This document shows positions 1 through 7,342 of a stretch of 64,000 nt of DNA, in pieces. The DNA is from Kosakonia sacchari (GTDB lineage: Bacteria > Pseudomonadota > Gammaproteobacteria > Enterobacterales > Enterobacteriaceae). Where the stretch lies: positions 173,004 to 237,003 of the forward strand of contig FOAY01000006.1 in NCBI GenBank assembly GCA_900109485.1. The letters run 5' to 3'. A program made the position numbers and the translations under genes. The notes below the pieces were generated by a model, which searched no databases, had not been told where the DNA came from, and was given only the letters and a program-made list of their open reading frames with translations. The stretch's first letter is position 1; every line of letters begins with the position of its first letter.

Positions 1-513
1 GAACCCCGGTTGATTGTGGCGGATGAGTGCGTGGCGGCGCTGGATGTCTCCATTCAGGGGCAGATCGTTAACCTGCTGATGGAGCTGCGCGAAAAGATGG
101 GGCTGGCGATTTTGTTTATCGCGCACGATCTGGCGATTGTGCGCCGCCTGTGCGATCGCGTGGCGGTGATGTACCTCGGGCGCATTGTCGAAGAAGGCCC
201 GTCCGAAGCGGTGTTCACGCAGCCACGTCACCCTTATACCGCCGCGTTGGTCGCGGCAATCCCGGAAATCGATCCTGATAAACCGCTGCCCGCGGAGCCG
301 CTCGGCGGCGAACCGCCCAGCCCGTTATCCATTCCACAGGGTTGCGCTTTCCATCCGCGCTGCCCCTATGCGCAGGTGCAGTGTCGCACCGGCGCGTTAC
401 CTCCAACCCGGCAGATTGCCGATCACGCATATTCCTGTGTGTTGACCCACACAGGCGATGAGACTGTTTTTCCTTTAACCAGGAGATCTTTTGATGAAGC
501 ACAGGCATGTTAA
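1..513 (+). CDS. Peptide-type ABC transporter ATP-binding protein, C-terminal part
   Basis: The reading frame is open from base 1, so the start lies outside the window. Walker B and D-loop are seen as LIVADECVAALD, followed by the H-loop in FIAHDLAIV. The tail ends with the C-rich oligopeptide-transporter motif (GCAFHPRCPYA), typical of OppD/DppD/OppF/DppF ATPases that power peptide or nickel import at the inner membrane. The usual Walker B sequence is DEPVSALD; here the Pro is Cys and the Ser is Ala. The 3' end overlaps the next gene, a peptide-binding protein, so the two belong to one operon. The substrate cannot be told from this fragment. Confidence 0.9.
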   Translation, partial: EPRLIVADECVAALDVSIQGQIVNLLMELREKMGLAILFIAHDLAIVRRLCDRVAVMYLGRIVEEGPSEAVFTQPRHPYTAALVAAIPEIDPDKPLPAEPLGGEPPSPLSIPQGCAFHPRCPYAQVQCRTGALPPTRQIADHAYSCVLTHTGDETVFPLTRRSFDEAQAC

Positions 514-2008
514 GTTGTTGGCGGCCAGCGTTTTTCTGGCGCTCAGTGTGGTCAGCGAAATGGCGCAGGCGGCAGGCGTATTAACCATTGGCCGTCGCGA
601 AGACAGCACTACGTTCGACCCGATCAAATCGGCGCAAAACGCCGACAACTGGGTGTTTTCTAACGTCTTTGATCCGCTGGTGCGGGTGGATAAAACCGGC
701 ACCAAACTGGAGCCGGGCGTGGCGGAAAGCTGGAGCATTTCGCCGGACGGCAAGGTCTATACCTTTAAAATTCGCGACACCAAATTCTCCGACGGTACGC
801 CAGTGAGCGCCAGCGATGCTGCGTTTAGCCTGCTGCGTATTCGTGACGATGCCGGTTCATTGTGGCGCGATTCGTACAGCATTATCGAGAAAGCCGAAGC
901 GCCGGATGCGCGTACGCTGGTCGTCACGCTGAAATCGCCGTCTGCGCCGTTCCTGTCACAACTGGCATTGCCGAATGCATCGGTGATCTCGGAAAAAGCG
1001 CTGAAGGACGAAGGGGCAGAGACGTTTGCCGAAAAACCGGTCGGCTCTGGCGCGTTTAGCGTGAAAGAGTGGGTGCGCGGCGAGAAAATCGTGCTGGTGA
1101 AGAACCCGAACTTCTGGCAGGCGAAGAACGTCAGCCTCGACGAAGTGGACTGGCTGACCATTCCCGATGACAACACCCGTATGCTGAAAGTGCAGGCCGG
1201 TGAGCTGGATGCCGCGCTGACGGTGCCGTTCTCGCGCATTGCCTCACTGCAAAAAGACAGCAATCTGAAGGTGGAGCTGGATCCGTCAACCCGCGAAGAT
1301 CATCTGTTGATCAACCACTCGCACGGTGCGCTCGGTAAGGTGGAAGTGCGCCAGGCGCTGGACTTCGCCATCGACAAAGATGCAATTGTGAAGACCGTGA
1401 CCTTTGGCTACGGCCAGGTGGCGAACTCCTATATTCCGGCTGGCGCGCTGTATCACTACAGCGATAACCTGCGTCGCGCCTACGATCCGGAAAAAGCCAA
1501 ACAGATGCTGAAAGCCGCTGGCGCTTCCGATTTAACGCTGAATTATGTGGTTAACGCCGGGGATGAAGTGGATGAGCAGATCGCCATTCTGCTGCAACAG
1601 CAACTGGCGAAAGCGGGCGTGAAGGTCAACCTGCAAAAAGTTGATCCCAGCCAGAGTTGGGACATGCTGGTGGCGGGCGAATACGATATTTCGGTGATGT
1701 ACTGGACCAACGATATTCTCGACCCGGATCAGAAAACCACCTTTGTGCTGGGCCATGATGCGAACATGAACTACATGACGCGTTATAAGAATGACAAGGT
1801 GAAAGCGCTGGTTGCTGCGGCTCGCGTGGAAATGGATCCGAAAAAACGCGAACAGATGTATATCGATCTGCAAAAAATGGCCAAAGCCGACGTGAACTGG
1901 ATCGACCTCTACTACAGCCCGTACCGCAACGTGAGCCGGAAAAATATCGAAGGTTTCTATCAGAATCCGCTCGGTCGCTTCTTCCTCGAAGATACGGTGA
2001 AGAAATAA
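494..2008 (+). CDS. Periplasmic peptide-type substrate-binding protein (SBP_bac_5)
   Basis: A 504-residue periplasmic binding protein of the DppA/OppA family. It has an N-terminal signal peptide (KLLAASVFLALSVV, cleavage near AQA) and the family's ESWSISPDGKVYTFKIR segment. ATG at 494 is preferred over TTG at 491 because AGGAG at 481-485 gives better spacing. The start lies inside the end of the preceding ATPase gene, so translation is probably coupled. It delivers a peptide-like, opine-like or similar solute to the ABC transporter encoded upstream. A REP-like hairpin follows the stop codon. The family is sure; the ligand is unknown. Confidence 0.88.
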   Translation: MKHRHVKLLAASVFLALSVVSEMAQAAGVLTIGRREDSTTFDPIKSAQNADNWVFSNVFDPLVRVDKTGTKLEPGVAESWSISPDGKVYTFKIRDTKFSDGTPVSASDAAFSLLRIRDDAGSLWRDSYSIIEKAEAPDARTLVVTLKSPSAPFLSQLALPNASVISEKALKDEGAETFAEKPVGSGAFSVKEWVRGEKIVLVKNPNFWQAKNVSLDEVDWLTIPDDNTRMLKVQAGELDAALTVPFSRIASLQKDSNLKVELDPSTREDHLLINHSHGALGKVEVRQALDFAIDKDAIVKTVTFGYGQVANSYIPAGALYHYSDNLRRAYDPEKAKQMLKAAGASDLTLNYVVNAGDEVDEQIAILLQQQLAKAGVKVNLQKVDPSQSWDMLVAGEYDISVMYWTNDILDPDQKTTFVLGHDANMNYMTRYKNDKVKALVAAARVEMDPKKREQMYIDLQKMAKADVNWIDLYYSPYRNVSRKNIEGFYQNPLGRFFLEDTVKK

Positions 2009-2033
2009 CGTTTTGCCTGATGGCGTACGCAAG

Positions 2034-2068
2034 CCGGGCCTGGGGGAGTGAATCCGCGCCAGGCCCGG
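2034..2068. repeat. REP-like hairpin between convergent genes
   Basis: CCGGGCCTGG at 2034-2043 pairs with CCAGGCCCGG at 2059-2068 across a 15-base loop. The flanks resemble enterobacterial REP units. It lies between the ends of two convergent genes, where it may protect or terminate both transcripts. There is no T-run, so a factor-independent terminator is not claimed. Confidence 0.6.
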
Positions 2069-2077
2069 TAAGCGGCG

Positions 2078-2944
2078 CTAATCGAAAGCCGCGAGGAGAC
2101 GTTGCACCAGCGGCTTTGTTTCGTTTTTTCTCCACACCAGGTGCAGCGCGATCTCCAGCGGTAGCCATGGCAAAGCCACTAATGCCACATTCTCCGACGC
2201 AATGCGCGCCAGGCTTTGCTGAATAAAGGTGAATCCCAGCCCCGCTTCGACACAAGAGAGCGCGGCCAGCGGGCCGGAAACTTCCAGGCTGATGCGCGGG
2301 GTGAAGCCTTTTTCCTGACAGGCCCGAAGTAACTGCGCGCGCGCTGTCGGGTTCAGGTTTTCCTGCTCGGCTATCCACGGATACTGCTCAAGCTGCGCGG
2401 GTGTGGGCGCGGACAGAGCCATCTCTTTCGGCATTGCCAGCAGCACCGGCTCGGTAAGGACGATTTTCTGGCAAAACTGCGCGTCGCTTGACGGCGGCAG
2501 CGTGTATAAGAACGCCACATCAATTAACCGCGCCTGTAGTTGCTCAAGCTGCTGTTTTGAACGCATCGAATGCAGCTTGATATCGATCTCTGGCGGTAGC
2601 GCTAATTTTGCCAGCGCATCGGGCAGCAGGCGTGAGTGAATGGCCGCTTCGACATAGCCGATATCGATGCGTCCGGCGTTGGCCTGACCCAGATGTCTGG
2701 CGTGATCTTTCAGCCGATCGTAGTGCTGGAGAAAAGGTCCCACTTCGTCGAGAAATTTTTCCCCTTCGGTGGTCAGATGGAGGCGTTTTTTCTCGCGATG
2801 AAACAGCGTGACGCCTAATTCATCTTCCAGCATCTGAATTTGTCGGCTCAGCGGGGATGAAGAGATATTCAGCCTTTCAGCCGCCTGGCCGATATGCTCA
2901 AGCCGGGCAACAACGGTAAACGATCGCAGCAGTTTGATGTCCAC
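2078..2944 (-). CDS. LysR-family transcriptional regulator
   Basis: A 288-residue LysR-type regulator. The winged helix-turn-helix is in residues 1-60 (QAAERLNISSSPLSRQI), followed by the periplasmic-binding-protein-like effector domain to the C-terminus. It starts at GTG 2944 and is divergent from the YciI-like gene at 3073, its nearest candidate target. It is convergent with the peptide-binding gene. LysR proteins usually control a divergent neighbour, but the effector cannot be read from sequence. Confidence 0.9.
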   Translation of the reverse strand: MDIKLLRSFTVVARLEHIGQAAERLNISSSPLSRQIQMLEDELGVTLFHREKKRLHLTTEGEKFLDEVGPFLQHYDRLKDHARHLGQANAGRIDIGYVEAAIHSRLLPDALAKLALPPEIDIKLHSMRSKQQLEQLQARLIDVAFLYTLPPSSDAQFCQKIVLTEPVLLAMPKEMALSAPTPAQLEQYPWIAEQENLNPTARAQLLRACQEKGFTPRISLEVSGPLAALSCVEAGLGFTFIQQSLARIASENVALVALPWLPLEIALHLVWRKNETKPLVQRLLAAFD

Positions 2945-3072
2945 AGCAAATCCGGTCTCAACTGGGTTAAAAATGGCAATAGCCTGAACGGCTATTTAAC
3001 CGCAATATAAACCTTATGAATACTGCACCGTAACGTGTTGATAATTCACTATTCATAAAGAGGAGTTTGCGC

Positions 3073-3363
3073 ATGTTTATCGTAACGCTGAAATATAAAA
3101 AACCGTTAAGCGAGGTCGATCGCTTTGTTGAGGCGCACCGCACGTATCTCGACGCGTGCTTTAAAGAGGACTATTTTCTGGCGGCCGGGCCAACGAACCC
3201 GCGCAGCGGCGGCGTGATTTTAACCCGCGCGCTGGCCCGCCCGGCGCTGGATGCGCTGCTGCAAGAAGATCCCTTTTACCGTGAAGGTGTGGCCGATTTC
3301 GAGGTTGTGGAATTCGAGCCGATGAAATATAGCGCTGCAATGGCCGCCGCGCTGGGAAAATAG
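3073..3363 (+). CDS. YciI-family protein
   Basis: A 96-residue protein of the YciI fold (ferredoxin-like, often dimeric). The family pattern is visible in VDRFVEAHRTYLDACFK, FLAAGPTNPRSGGVIL and the C-terminal DPFYREGVADFEVVEF. ATG at 3073 sits 7 bases after AGGAG at 3061-3065; an in-frame TTG at 3067 is too close to the ribosome site. YciI proteins have few assigned functions, so no reaction is proposed. It is divergent from the LysR gene and followed by a good terminator. Confidence 0.85.
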   Translation: MFIVTLKYKKPLSEVDRFVEAHRTYLDACFKEDYFLAAGPTNPRSGGVILTRALARPALDALLQEDPFYREGVADFEVVEFEPMKYSAAMAAALGK

Positions 3364-3388
3364 CGCTACCGTGGCAATAGACTAAGCA

Positions 3389-3415
3389 GGGCACAAATCG
3401 TGCCCTTGTGCTTTT
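3389..3415 (+). terminator. Rho-independent terminator after the YciI gene
   Basis: GGGCAC at 3389-3394 pairs with GTGCCC at 3400-3405 over a 5-base loop, followed by TTGTGCTTTT. It lies 26 bases after the YciI stop codon and just before the end of the convergent membrane-protein gene. Confidence 0.65.
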
Positions 3416-3421
3416 CCCGCA

Positions 3422-4354
3422 TTAAAACACCATCACATGTAACAGCGTGCGGACCAGAATGCCGACAATCGCGCCGGGCAGTACAAAGCGGAACAGGCGG
3501 ACAAAGCGGCTGGCGATACCGAGGAAAATGCCAATCCCCGGTAAATCGAGGGTTTGCACCAGGAAGCCCGCCGAGGCGTTGATCTGCTGCGCCGTCAGTT
3601 GACCGTGCTGCGCCATCTCCGAGGCCACGCCAAAATAGGCCGTTCCGCCCGCCAGGCATTTGGTCAGCGTCAGCAGCACATATACCGTGGAAATATGGAA
3701 GAACGCCAGCATTGGCGTTAACAGCGACGTCAGCGCTTCTACCACGCCTGCCGCTTTCAGTAAGCCCACCACCGTCAGCGATAACAACAGCATCGGCAGC
3801 GACCCCAGCGACAGGCGAATCGCATCTGCGCCCGCGCCGTTAATCACCGAAATCAAACTCGCGCGCGGCTTATCTTTATTCAGTTCGCCCTCTTCATCGC
3901 GCAGGCTGGCGGCAGAGAGCCTGCGTCCCGTGACGTACCAGGTCAGCGTTGAGGCGGCAAGACCACCAATCAGCGAAATCACAATCGCAATGCCCCAGTG
4001 CAGGCCAAACGGAGTCAGAGGGTAAAACACATTCGCCTGGCCCATGGCGAACAACATGGCGAGCGTGGCGGCAAGATGGCGGTCGGAAGTTCCGCGGCGC
4101 TCCATAATCGCCAGCGCGGCGAGCGGTGCGGCAAAGCTGACGAAATTAAGCTGAATCAGGGCGAAAATCCCCATTCCGCTGATACCAAAAGGCTTTAAGA
4201 CCGGGGAGGTGAGACGAACAATGCCATCCAGAACCCCTTTTTCCTCCAGATACTTCATTATGATGAGCATCACCACCATGATCGGCAGCAAGGTATACAG
4301 CGCAACATCCACGGAAACCTTGCCCGCCGACATGATGATTTCAATGATATTCAT
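3422..4354 (-). CDS. Gate-domain (nucleoside recognition) inner-membrane protein
   Basis: A 310-residue, strongly hydrophobic protein with about eight membrane segments. Its two halves look alike, as in proteins with the nucleoside-recognition 'Gate' domain related to SpmA/SpmB and YjiG/YjiH. Segments such as VALYTLLPIMVVMLIIMKYL and the conserved LNFVSFAAPLAAL support this. The family includes transport-like proteins whose substrates are mostly unknown. It has its own ATG and no operon partner, because the next gene on this strand is 150 bases upstream. Function is unknown beyond membrane transport. Confidence 0.75.
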   Translation of the reverse strand: MNIIEIIMSAGKVSVDVALYTLLPIMVVMLIIMKYLEEKGVLDGIVRLTSPVLKPFGISGMGIFALIQLNFVSFAAPLAALAIMERRGTSDRHLAATLAMLFAMGQANVFYPLTPFGLHWGIAIVISLIGGLAASTLTWYVTGRRLSAASLRDEEGELNKDKPRASLISVINGAGADAIRLSLGSLPMLLLSLTVVGLLKAAGVVEALTSLLTPMLAFFHISTVYVLLTLTKCLAGGTAYFGVASEMAQHGQLTAQQINASAGFLVQTLDLPGIGIFLGIASRFVRLFRFVLPGAIVGILVRTLLHVMVF

Positions 4355-4505
4355 GAACCACTCCGGTAAACGTACTTGCCCGGTATTTTACACCCGCTAA
4401 CGGAACGGCAGGCTCATTCATTCCATTGGTTTTACTTATTTTCTGTAAGCGGATACGGCATTGGCGAAAGCGCCGTCGGCATACATCGGAGGGCGGGGAA
4501 AGACG

Positions 4506-4604
4506 TCAGGAACCCGGATTGGCGTAGCCGCCGAGGATAAACCAGGCCAGGAAAGCGACCGCTACAATAAAAACCAGCACCGGAAAAGCAATACCAATTC
4601 TCAT
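4506..4604 (-). CDS. yoaK: YoaK-like 32-residue membrane micro-protein
   Basis: A 32-codon gene. The product begins MRIGIAFPVLVFIVAVAFL and ends GGYANPGS, almost the same as the E. coli small inner-membrane protein YoaK as I remember it: a single hydrophobic span followed by a short GGYA tail. AGAGGG precedes the ATG at a normal distance. E. coli YoaK has no established function. Recognition rests on matching nearly the whole peptide by eye. Confidence 0.7.
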   Translation of the reverse strand: MRIGIAFPVLVFIVAVAFLAWFILGGYANPGS

Positions 4605-4707
4605 AGACCCTCTTACGTTGTCAAAAGCCTTAGTCAACAGGAAACCGCGTCGTCTGCGCGGGGAGACAACGTTAACACAAAAACACTAAAAATGACCGTG
4701 TTACAGA

Positions 4708-4941
4708 CTAAAAGCGGCTGCGATGCGCCTGTTCAACGGTGATTTTTAAGTAGCTGTTGGCAATATTTTCGCGGAAGTACGTTTCCTGCTGCTGGCTCAT
4801 CAAAAAACCCTGCCAGATCTTCGGTGGTACGCCGAGATACTGCTCAACGCGGCCATTACTGTGCTCAAGCTCCAGCACGCTGGAGTTCGGGTCATAACCT
4901 GCCGCCTTTAGCGCCCTGCAAGAAAGGGGATGTCTTTTCAT
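4708..4941 (-). CDS. KTSC-domain small protein
   Basis: A 77-residue protein consisting of one KTSC domain. This short fold occurs alone or at the C-terminus of some lysyl-tRNA synthetases. The pattern 'ALKAAGYDPNSSVLELEHSNG..EQYLGVPPKIW..F..S...YF.ENI...Y' is clear. It starts at ATG 4941 with AGGAC upstream. Stand-alone KTSC proteins have no agreed role. It stands alone between the micro-protein gene and an Hha-like gene. Confidence 0.72.
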   Translation of the reverse strand: MKRHPLSCRALKAAGYDPNSSVLELEHSNGRVEQYLGVPPKIWQGFLMSQQQETYFRENIANSYLKITVEQAHRSRF

Positions 4942-5066
4942 TTTTTGTCCTGCTCAACGTCAATGTCACAAAAGGCTTTTAAGCTATCGGCAGGCGACAA
5001 AGAATATTTACCACTGATACAAGACTCTTTTCGTATAACTAAGGTGAATAAATGACGCTCAGCAAC

Positions 5067-5294
5067 CTACACATTGCGCCATGCGCTGGCCGGGACTTTC
5101 AGCCAGCGGCAGTGGTGAACAAGTTCGGCGCGGCGATGATCGCTGGCACTGATCAGCGCTTCCAGTTCAATTCCAGTTAGTTTTTGGCGCCGAAATTCAT
5201 AAATTTCTTCGATCGCATTGAGCGAGGAATAACGGCGTAAAATACGCAGATAATAGTGGCGCAGAGCTGTCATACTACAAAGGTTAGTAGGCAT
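5067..5294 (-). CDS. Hha/YmoA-family nucleoid modulator
   Basis: A 75-residue protein with the Hha/YdgT pattern: YYLRILRRYSSLNAIEEIYE, then ELEALISASDHRRAEL, then P.S.W near the end. Hha-type proteins bind H-NS and tune silencing of AT-rich, often acquired, genes. Start ATG 5294 is chosen; an internal ATG at 5273 has no ribosome site. It lies at the edge of an AT-rich stretch with a LuxR-type regulator, where H-NS control is plausible. It is a divergent family member, so whether it acts like Hha or Cnu is open. Confidence 0.72.
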   Translation of the reverse strand: MPTNLCSMTALRHYYLRILRRYSSLNAIEEIYEFRRQKLTGIELEALISASDHRRAELVHHCRWLKVPASAWRNV

Positions 5295-5436
5295 AGTAAT
5301 TTTCTCTTGTTTTTAAATGAATAAGTCTTTTCGAAATAACGTTCGTAGTGAGGCCAGTCTTATTTTCTGTATCAGCTATTGACGTGTAACGCTGTTCGTC
5401 AGTAAATAAAGCATCCTCTCTCTGCGGGTACACAAA

Positions 5437-5562
5437 ATGATCATCATCGAACTGACTGTGGTTGGTGTGCTGCTGGTTATAATCGCCTTTTCATTCTATA
5501 AGCATTTAAAAGTGGTTCGAGCCAGGAACGTCGGCAACACCAAGAAATATCACCGACGATAA
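5437..5562 (+). CDS. Possible 41-residue single-span membrane protein
   Basis: The ORF from ATG 5437 encodes a peptide starting MIIIELTVVGVLLVIIAF, one hydrophobic span of about 18 residues, then a basic tail (FYKHLKVVRARNVGNTKKYH). This is the usual layout of small N-out membrane proteins. The ribosome site is weak (GCGGGT). The gene is alone in a 395-base gap. I do not recognise a family. Confidence 0.45.
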   Translation: MIIIELTVVGVLLVIIAFSFYKHLKVVRARNVGNTKKYHRR

Positions 5563-5689
5563 TCTCGTTACTATTATGCTTTTACGCTGACTGCTTCGAA
5601 CGTAAACAGGTACAGAGGTATTTTTTAATAGTTAATTATTATGGTTTACGTTGTGAATATCAGGTTTTTATTTCGACTCCTGGTAATAA

Positions 5690-6256
5690 TCAGCTGTAGG
5701 CCACCAATCTACGATTTGGCGTTTTTTGCTGGGGGAAAGGCATTATTTCTTCCTCGTTTTCTGCCAGTCCACTATCTTTGAATGGAAAAATACTGAAGGC
5801 GTAAAAAATATCAATTCTGGAGTTGGCTGAGATTTTCTTCTTAATGTTATCTTTATGGGATGAAACCGTTTTCTTGTTAATACTCAGTTGGTTAGATATC
5901 TCGTCGTCGCTTTTCTCGAAGATCATGCCCTTCAATATTGCGATTTCTCGACGACCCAGTCGAATGGTTTTTACATGGCTACTGACGCGTCCATTTATAA
6001 ATTCAGTTAAAATATCCGCTAAAACATCCACTTGTATTTTATCGGGGATCACAATGATAGGTGTATGTACCAGGGTAAACGGCGAAAAATGACCTTTAGT
6101 CACAACCAGCATCCCTCGGTTGGAAAAAGGCGCACTAAAATTAATGGCAATATGTATTTCACTGCAATTTCTAATTTCTTTCACTAATTGAATTATACCT
6201 TTTTTGGTATAAGAGCAATTAATTTTGAACAATACGATATCTATATTTCTTCCCAT
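5690..6256 (-). CDS. LuxR/FixJ-type HTH regulator
   Basis: A 188-residue protein with an unrecognised N-terminal part (1-95) and a LuxR-type helix-turn-helix around residues 97-145 (LGRREIAILKGMIFEKSDDE, then NKKTVSSHKDNIKKKI). GGAGGATGTTAAC precedes ATG 6256. The phosphoacceptor site of a response regulator is not evident, so it resembles BglJ/EcpR-like orphan regulators more than a true two-component partner. The gene is AT-rich compared with its neighbours, suggesting horizontal origin and H-NS silencing. Targets are unknown; YjbE/GfcA-type envelope genes lie next door. Confidence 0.78.
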   Translation of the reverse strand: MGRNIDIVLFKINCSYTKKGIIQLVKEIRNCSEIHIAINFSAPFSNRGMLVVTKGHFSPFTLVHTPIIVIPDKIQVDVLADILTEFINGRVSSHVKTIRLGRREIAILKGMIFEKSDDEISNQLSINKKTVSSHKDNIKKKISANSRIDIFYAFSIFPFKDSGLAENEEEIMPFPQQKTPNRRLVAYS

Positions 6257-6559
6257 GTTAACATCCTCCCGGATCGTATGAAACTGTGTGTAAAAACATT
6301 GGCGAGTGAAAAAATGGTTTTGCTTTCGATCCTTCTTCTCTTTCTAGTTTGATCTGTATCATACTGCTAAAAAGTTGTTAACTGAGGATATTCTTATTTT
6401 TGTTTTATGCAACATGTTGCCGCTTCGTTTAGATAATTAAATAGAACTGAGGAATCTCCCAATTGTTTCCATATTGTCGAGGAATGTCTTAATTTGCGAT
6501 CTTATTTTGTGATGGCGATTTAAAGTGCGAAAGCTCCCAATAAAATATGAGGGTTAGAC
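6257..6559. other. AT-rich divergent promoter region
   Basis: A 303-base gap between the divergent LuxR-type and YjbE-like genes. It is AT-rich and contains the perfect palindrome GCAACATGTTGC at 6409-6420, a possible operator. No ORF is supported. Confidence 0.4.
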
Positions 6560-6808
6560 ATGACGCATTTACATCGCATTATTTTGGTCGTTAGTTTTAT
6601 TATTTCTGGATTGGCACACGCAGCTCCTGTAGCCGAAGGCTCTGCCGCGGGAAGTAATGCTTCCGACAGCGCCATTGGAAATTCGGCGTGGGTGGGTGTC
6701 GCGGGTGTTGCTGCCGTCACCGGGCTGGCATTGCTGGCATTGGGCGGCGGGGACAACGGTAGTAACACGTCAACCACTACTACCACCACCACTACCACTA
6801 CGCCGTAG
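6560..6808 (+). CDS. YjbE/GfcA-family threonine-tailed exported protein
   Basis: An 82-residue protein with a signal peptide (IILVVSFIISGLAHA), a Gly/Ala/Ser-rich middle with a hydrophobic GVAGVAAVTGLALLALGGG segment, and a C-terminal run of ten threonines. This matches E. coli YjbE and GfcA, first genes of exopolysaccharide-related operons. Here no yjbF, yjbG, yjbH or gfcB-like gene follows, so it stands alone. The Thr tract is encoded by mixed ACC/ACT/ACG codons. Confidence 0.75.
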   Translation: MTHLHRIILVVSFIISGLAHAAPVAEGSAAGSNASDSAIGNSAWVGVAGVAAVTGLALLALGGGDNGSNTSTTTTTTTTTTP

Positions 6809-6846
6809 AAGTGAGGTGAATTAAGATCGTAACGTTGTTGACTGAG

Positions 6847-6871
6847 AAAAAAGGGAGCCAGGATGACTCCC
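6847..6871 (-). terminator. Rho-independent terminator on the minus strand
   Basis: Read on the minus strand, GGGAGTCATCCTGGCTCCC is followed by six T. It forms a 5-bp stem, extendable past one mismatch. It cannot serve the plus-strand YjbE-like gene because the T-run is on the other strand. It lies 10 bases after the stop codon of the small ORF at 6882-7016. Confidence 0.65.
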
Positions 6872-6881
6872 TGCTTCGGCG

Positions 6882-7016
6882 TTAGCCGCCAGGGCCACCG
6901 GCCAGATCCGGGCCATAACGGATAACATCGACCAGTGTTTGATTTTTACCCGTCTGTTTGGCATCCATGAAAAGGCCGTCAGTTCGCGATTGCAGTATTG
7001 CCTGCAACATCATCAT
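6882..7016 (-). CDS. Possible 44-residue small protein or sRNA region
   Basis: The minus-strand ORF encodes a peptide opening MMMLQAILQSRTDGLF and closing RYGPDLAGGPGG; an internal ATG at 6968 would give 28 residues. It has a promoter-like pair at 7069-7097 and a strong terminator right after the stop. This makes a compact unit of about 215 nucleotides. Ribosome sites are poor, so a non-coding RNA is equally possible. I recognise no family. Confidence 0.4.
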   Translation of the reverse strand: MMMLQAILQSRTDGLFMDAKQTGKNQTLVDVIRYGPDLAGGPGG

Positions 7017-7068
7017 TGACCGCAACGCGCCTTAAGCGAATCCCGCCAGAGAAGTGAATCGTTAATAA

Positions 7069-7097
7069 GTAATAAGGAACCCGCATTTCACCAACAA
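7069..7097 (-). promoter_or_regulatory. Sigma-70-like promoter for the small minus-strand unit
   Basis: On the minus strand, TTGTTG (7097-7092) and TATTAC (7074-7069) are separated by 17 bases. Transcription would start near 7062, about 46 bases before the ORF. It agrees with the terminator at 6847-6871 in defining one short transcript. Confidence 0.4.
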
Positions 7098-7342
7098 ATA
7101 CTCTAACTGCGTATCACTGTGGCGCATCCGGCTTCTTCTTTATTATTGGGCGGTTCGACCTCTATCTTTTATTGCCAGCGCTGATCCTGTGATTACACCG
7201 GCAATAAACCCCGCCTGTCGGCCTGATAAGACGCTGCCGCCCATCGTAATTTCATATTTTCCGTAAGGTTATAGCCTTCGTATAGTGAAATCGCACCCAT
7301 TACACAGCTTGCGGAATTCGTTGAAACACTACGAGGGACACT

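Noticed and set aside
1626..2378. 250-codon minus-strand ORF across the end of the binding-protein gene
   Set aside because: Composition is that of an antisense shadow of two real genes and it crosses the REP hairpin.
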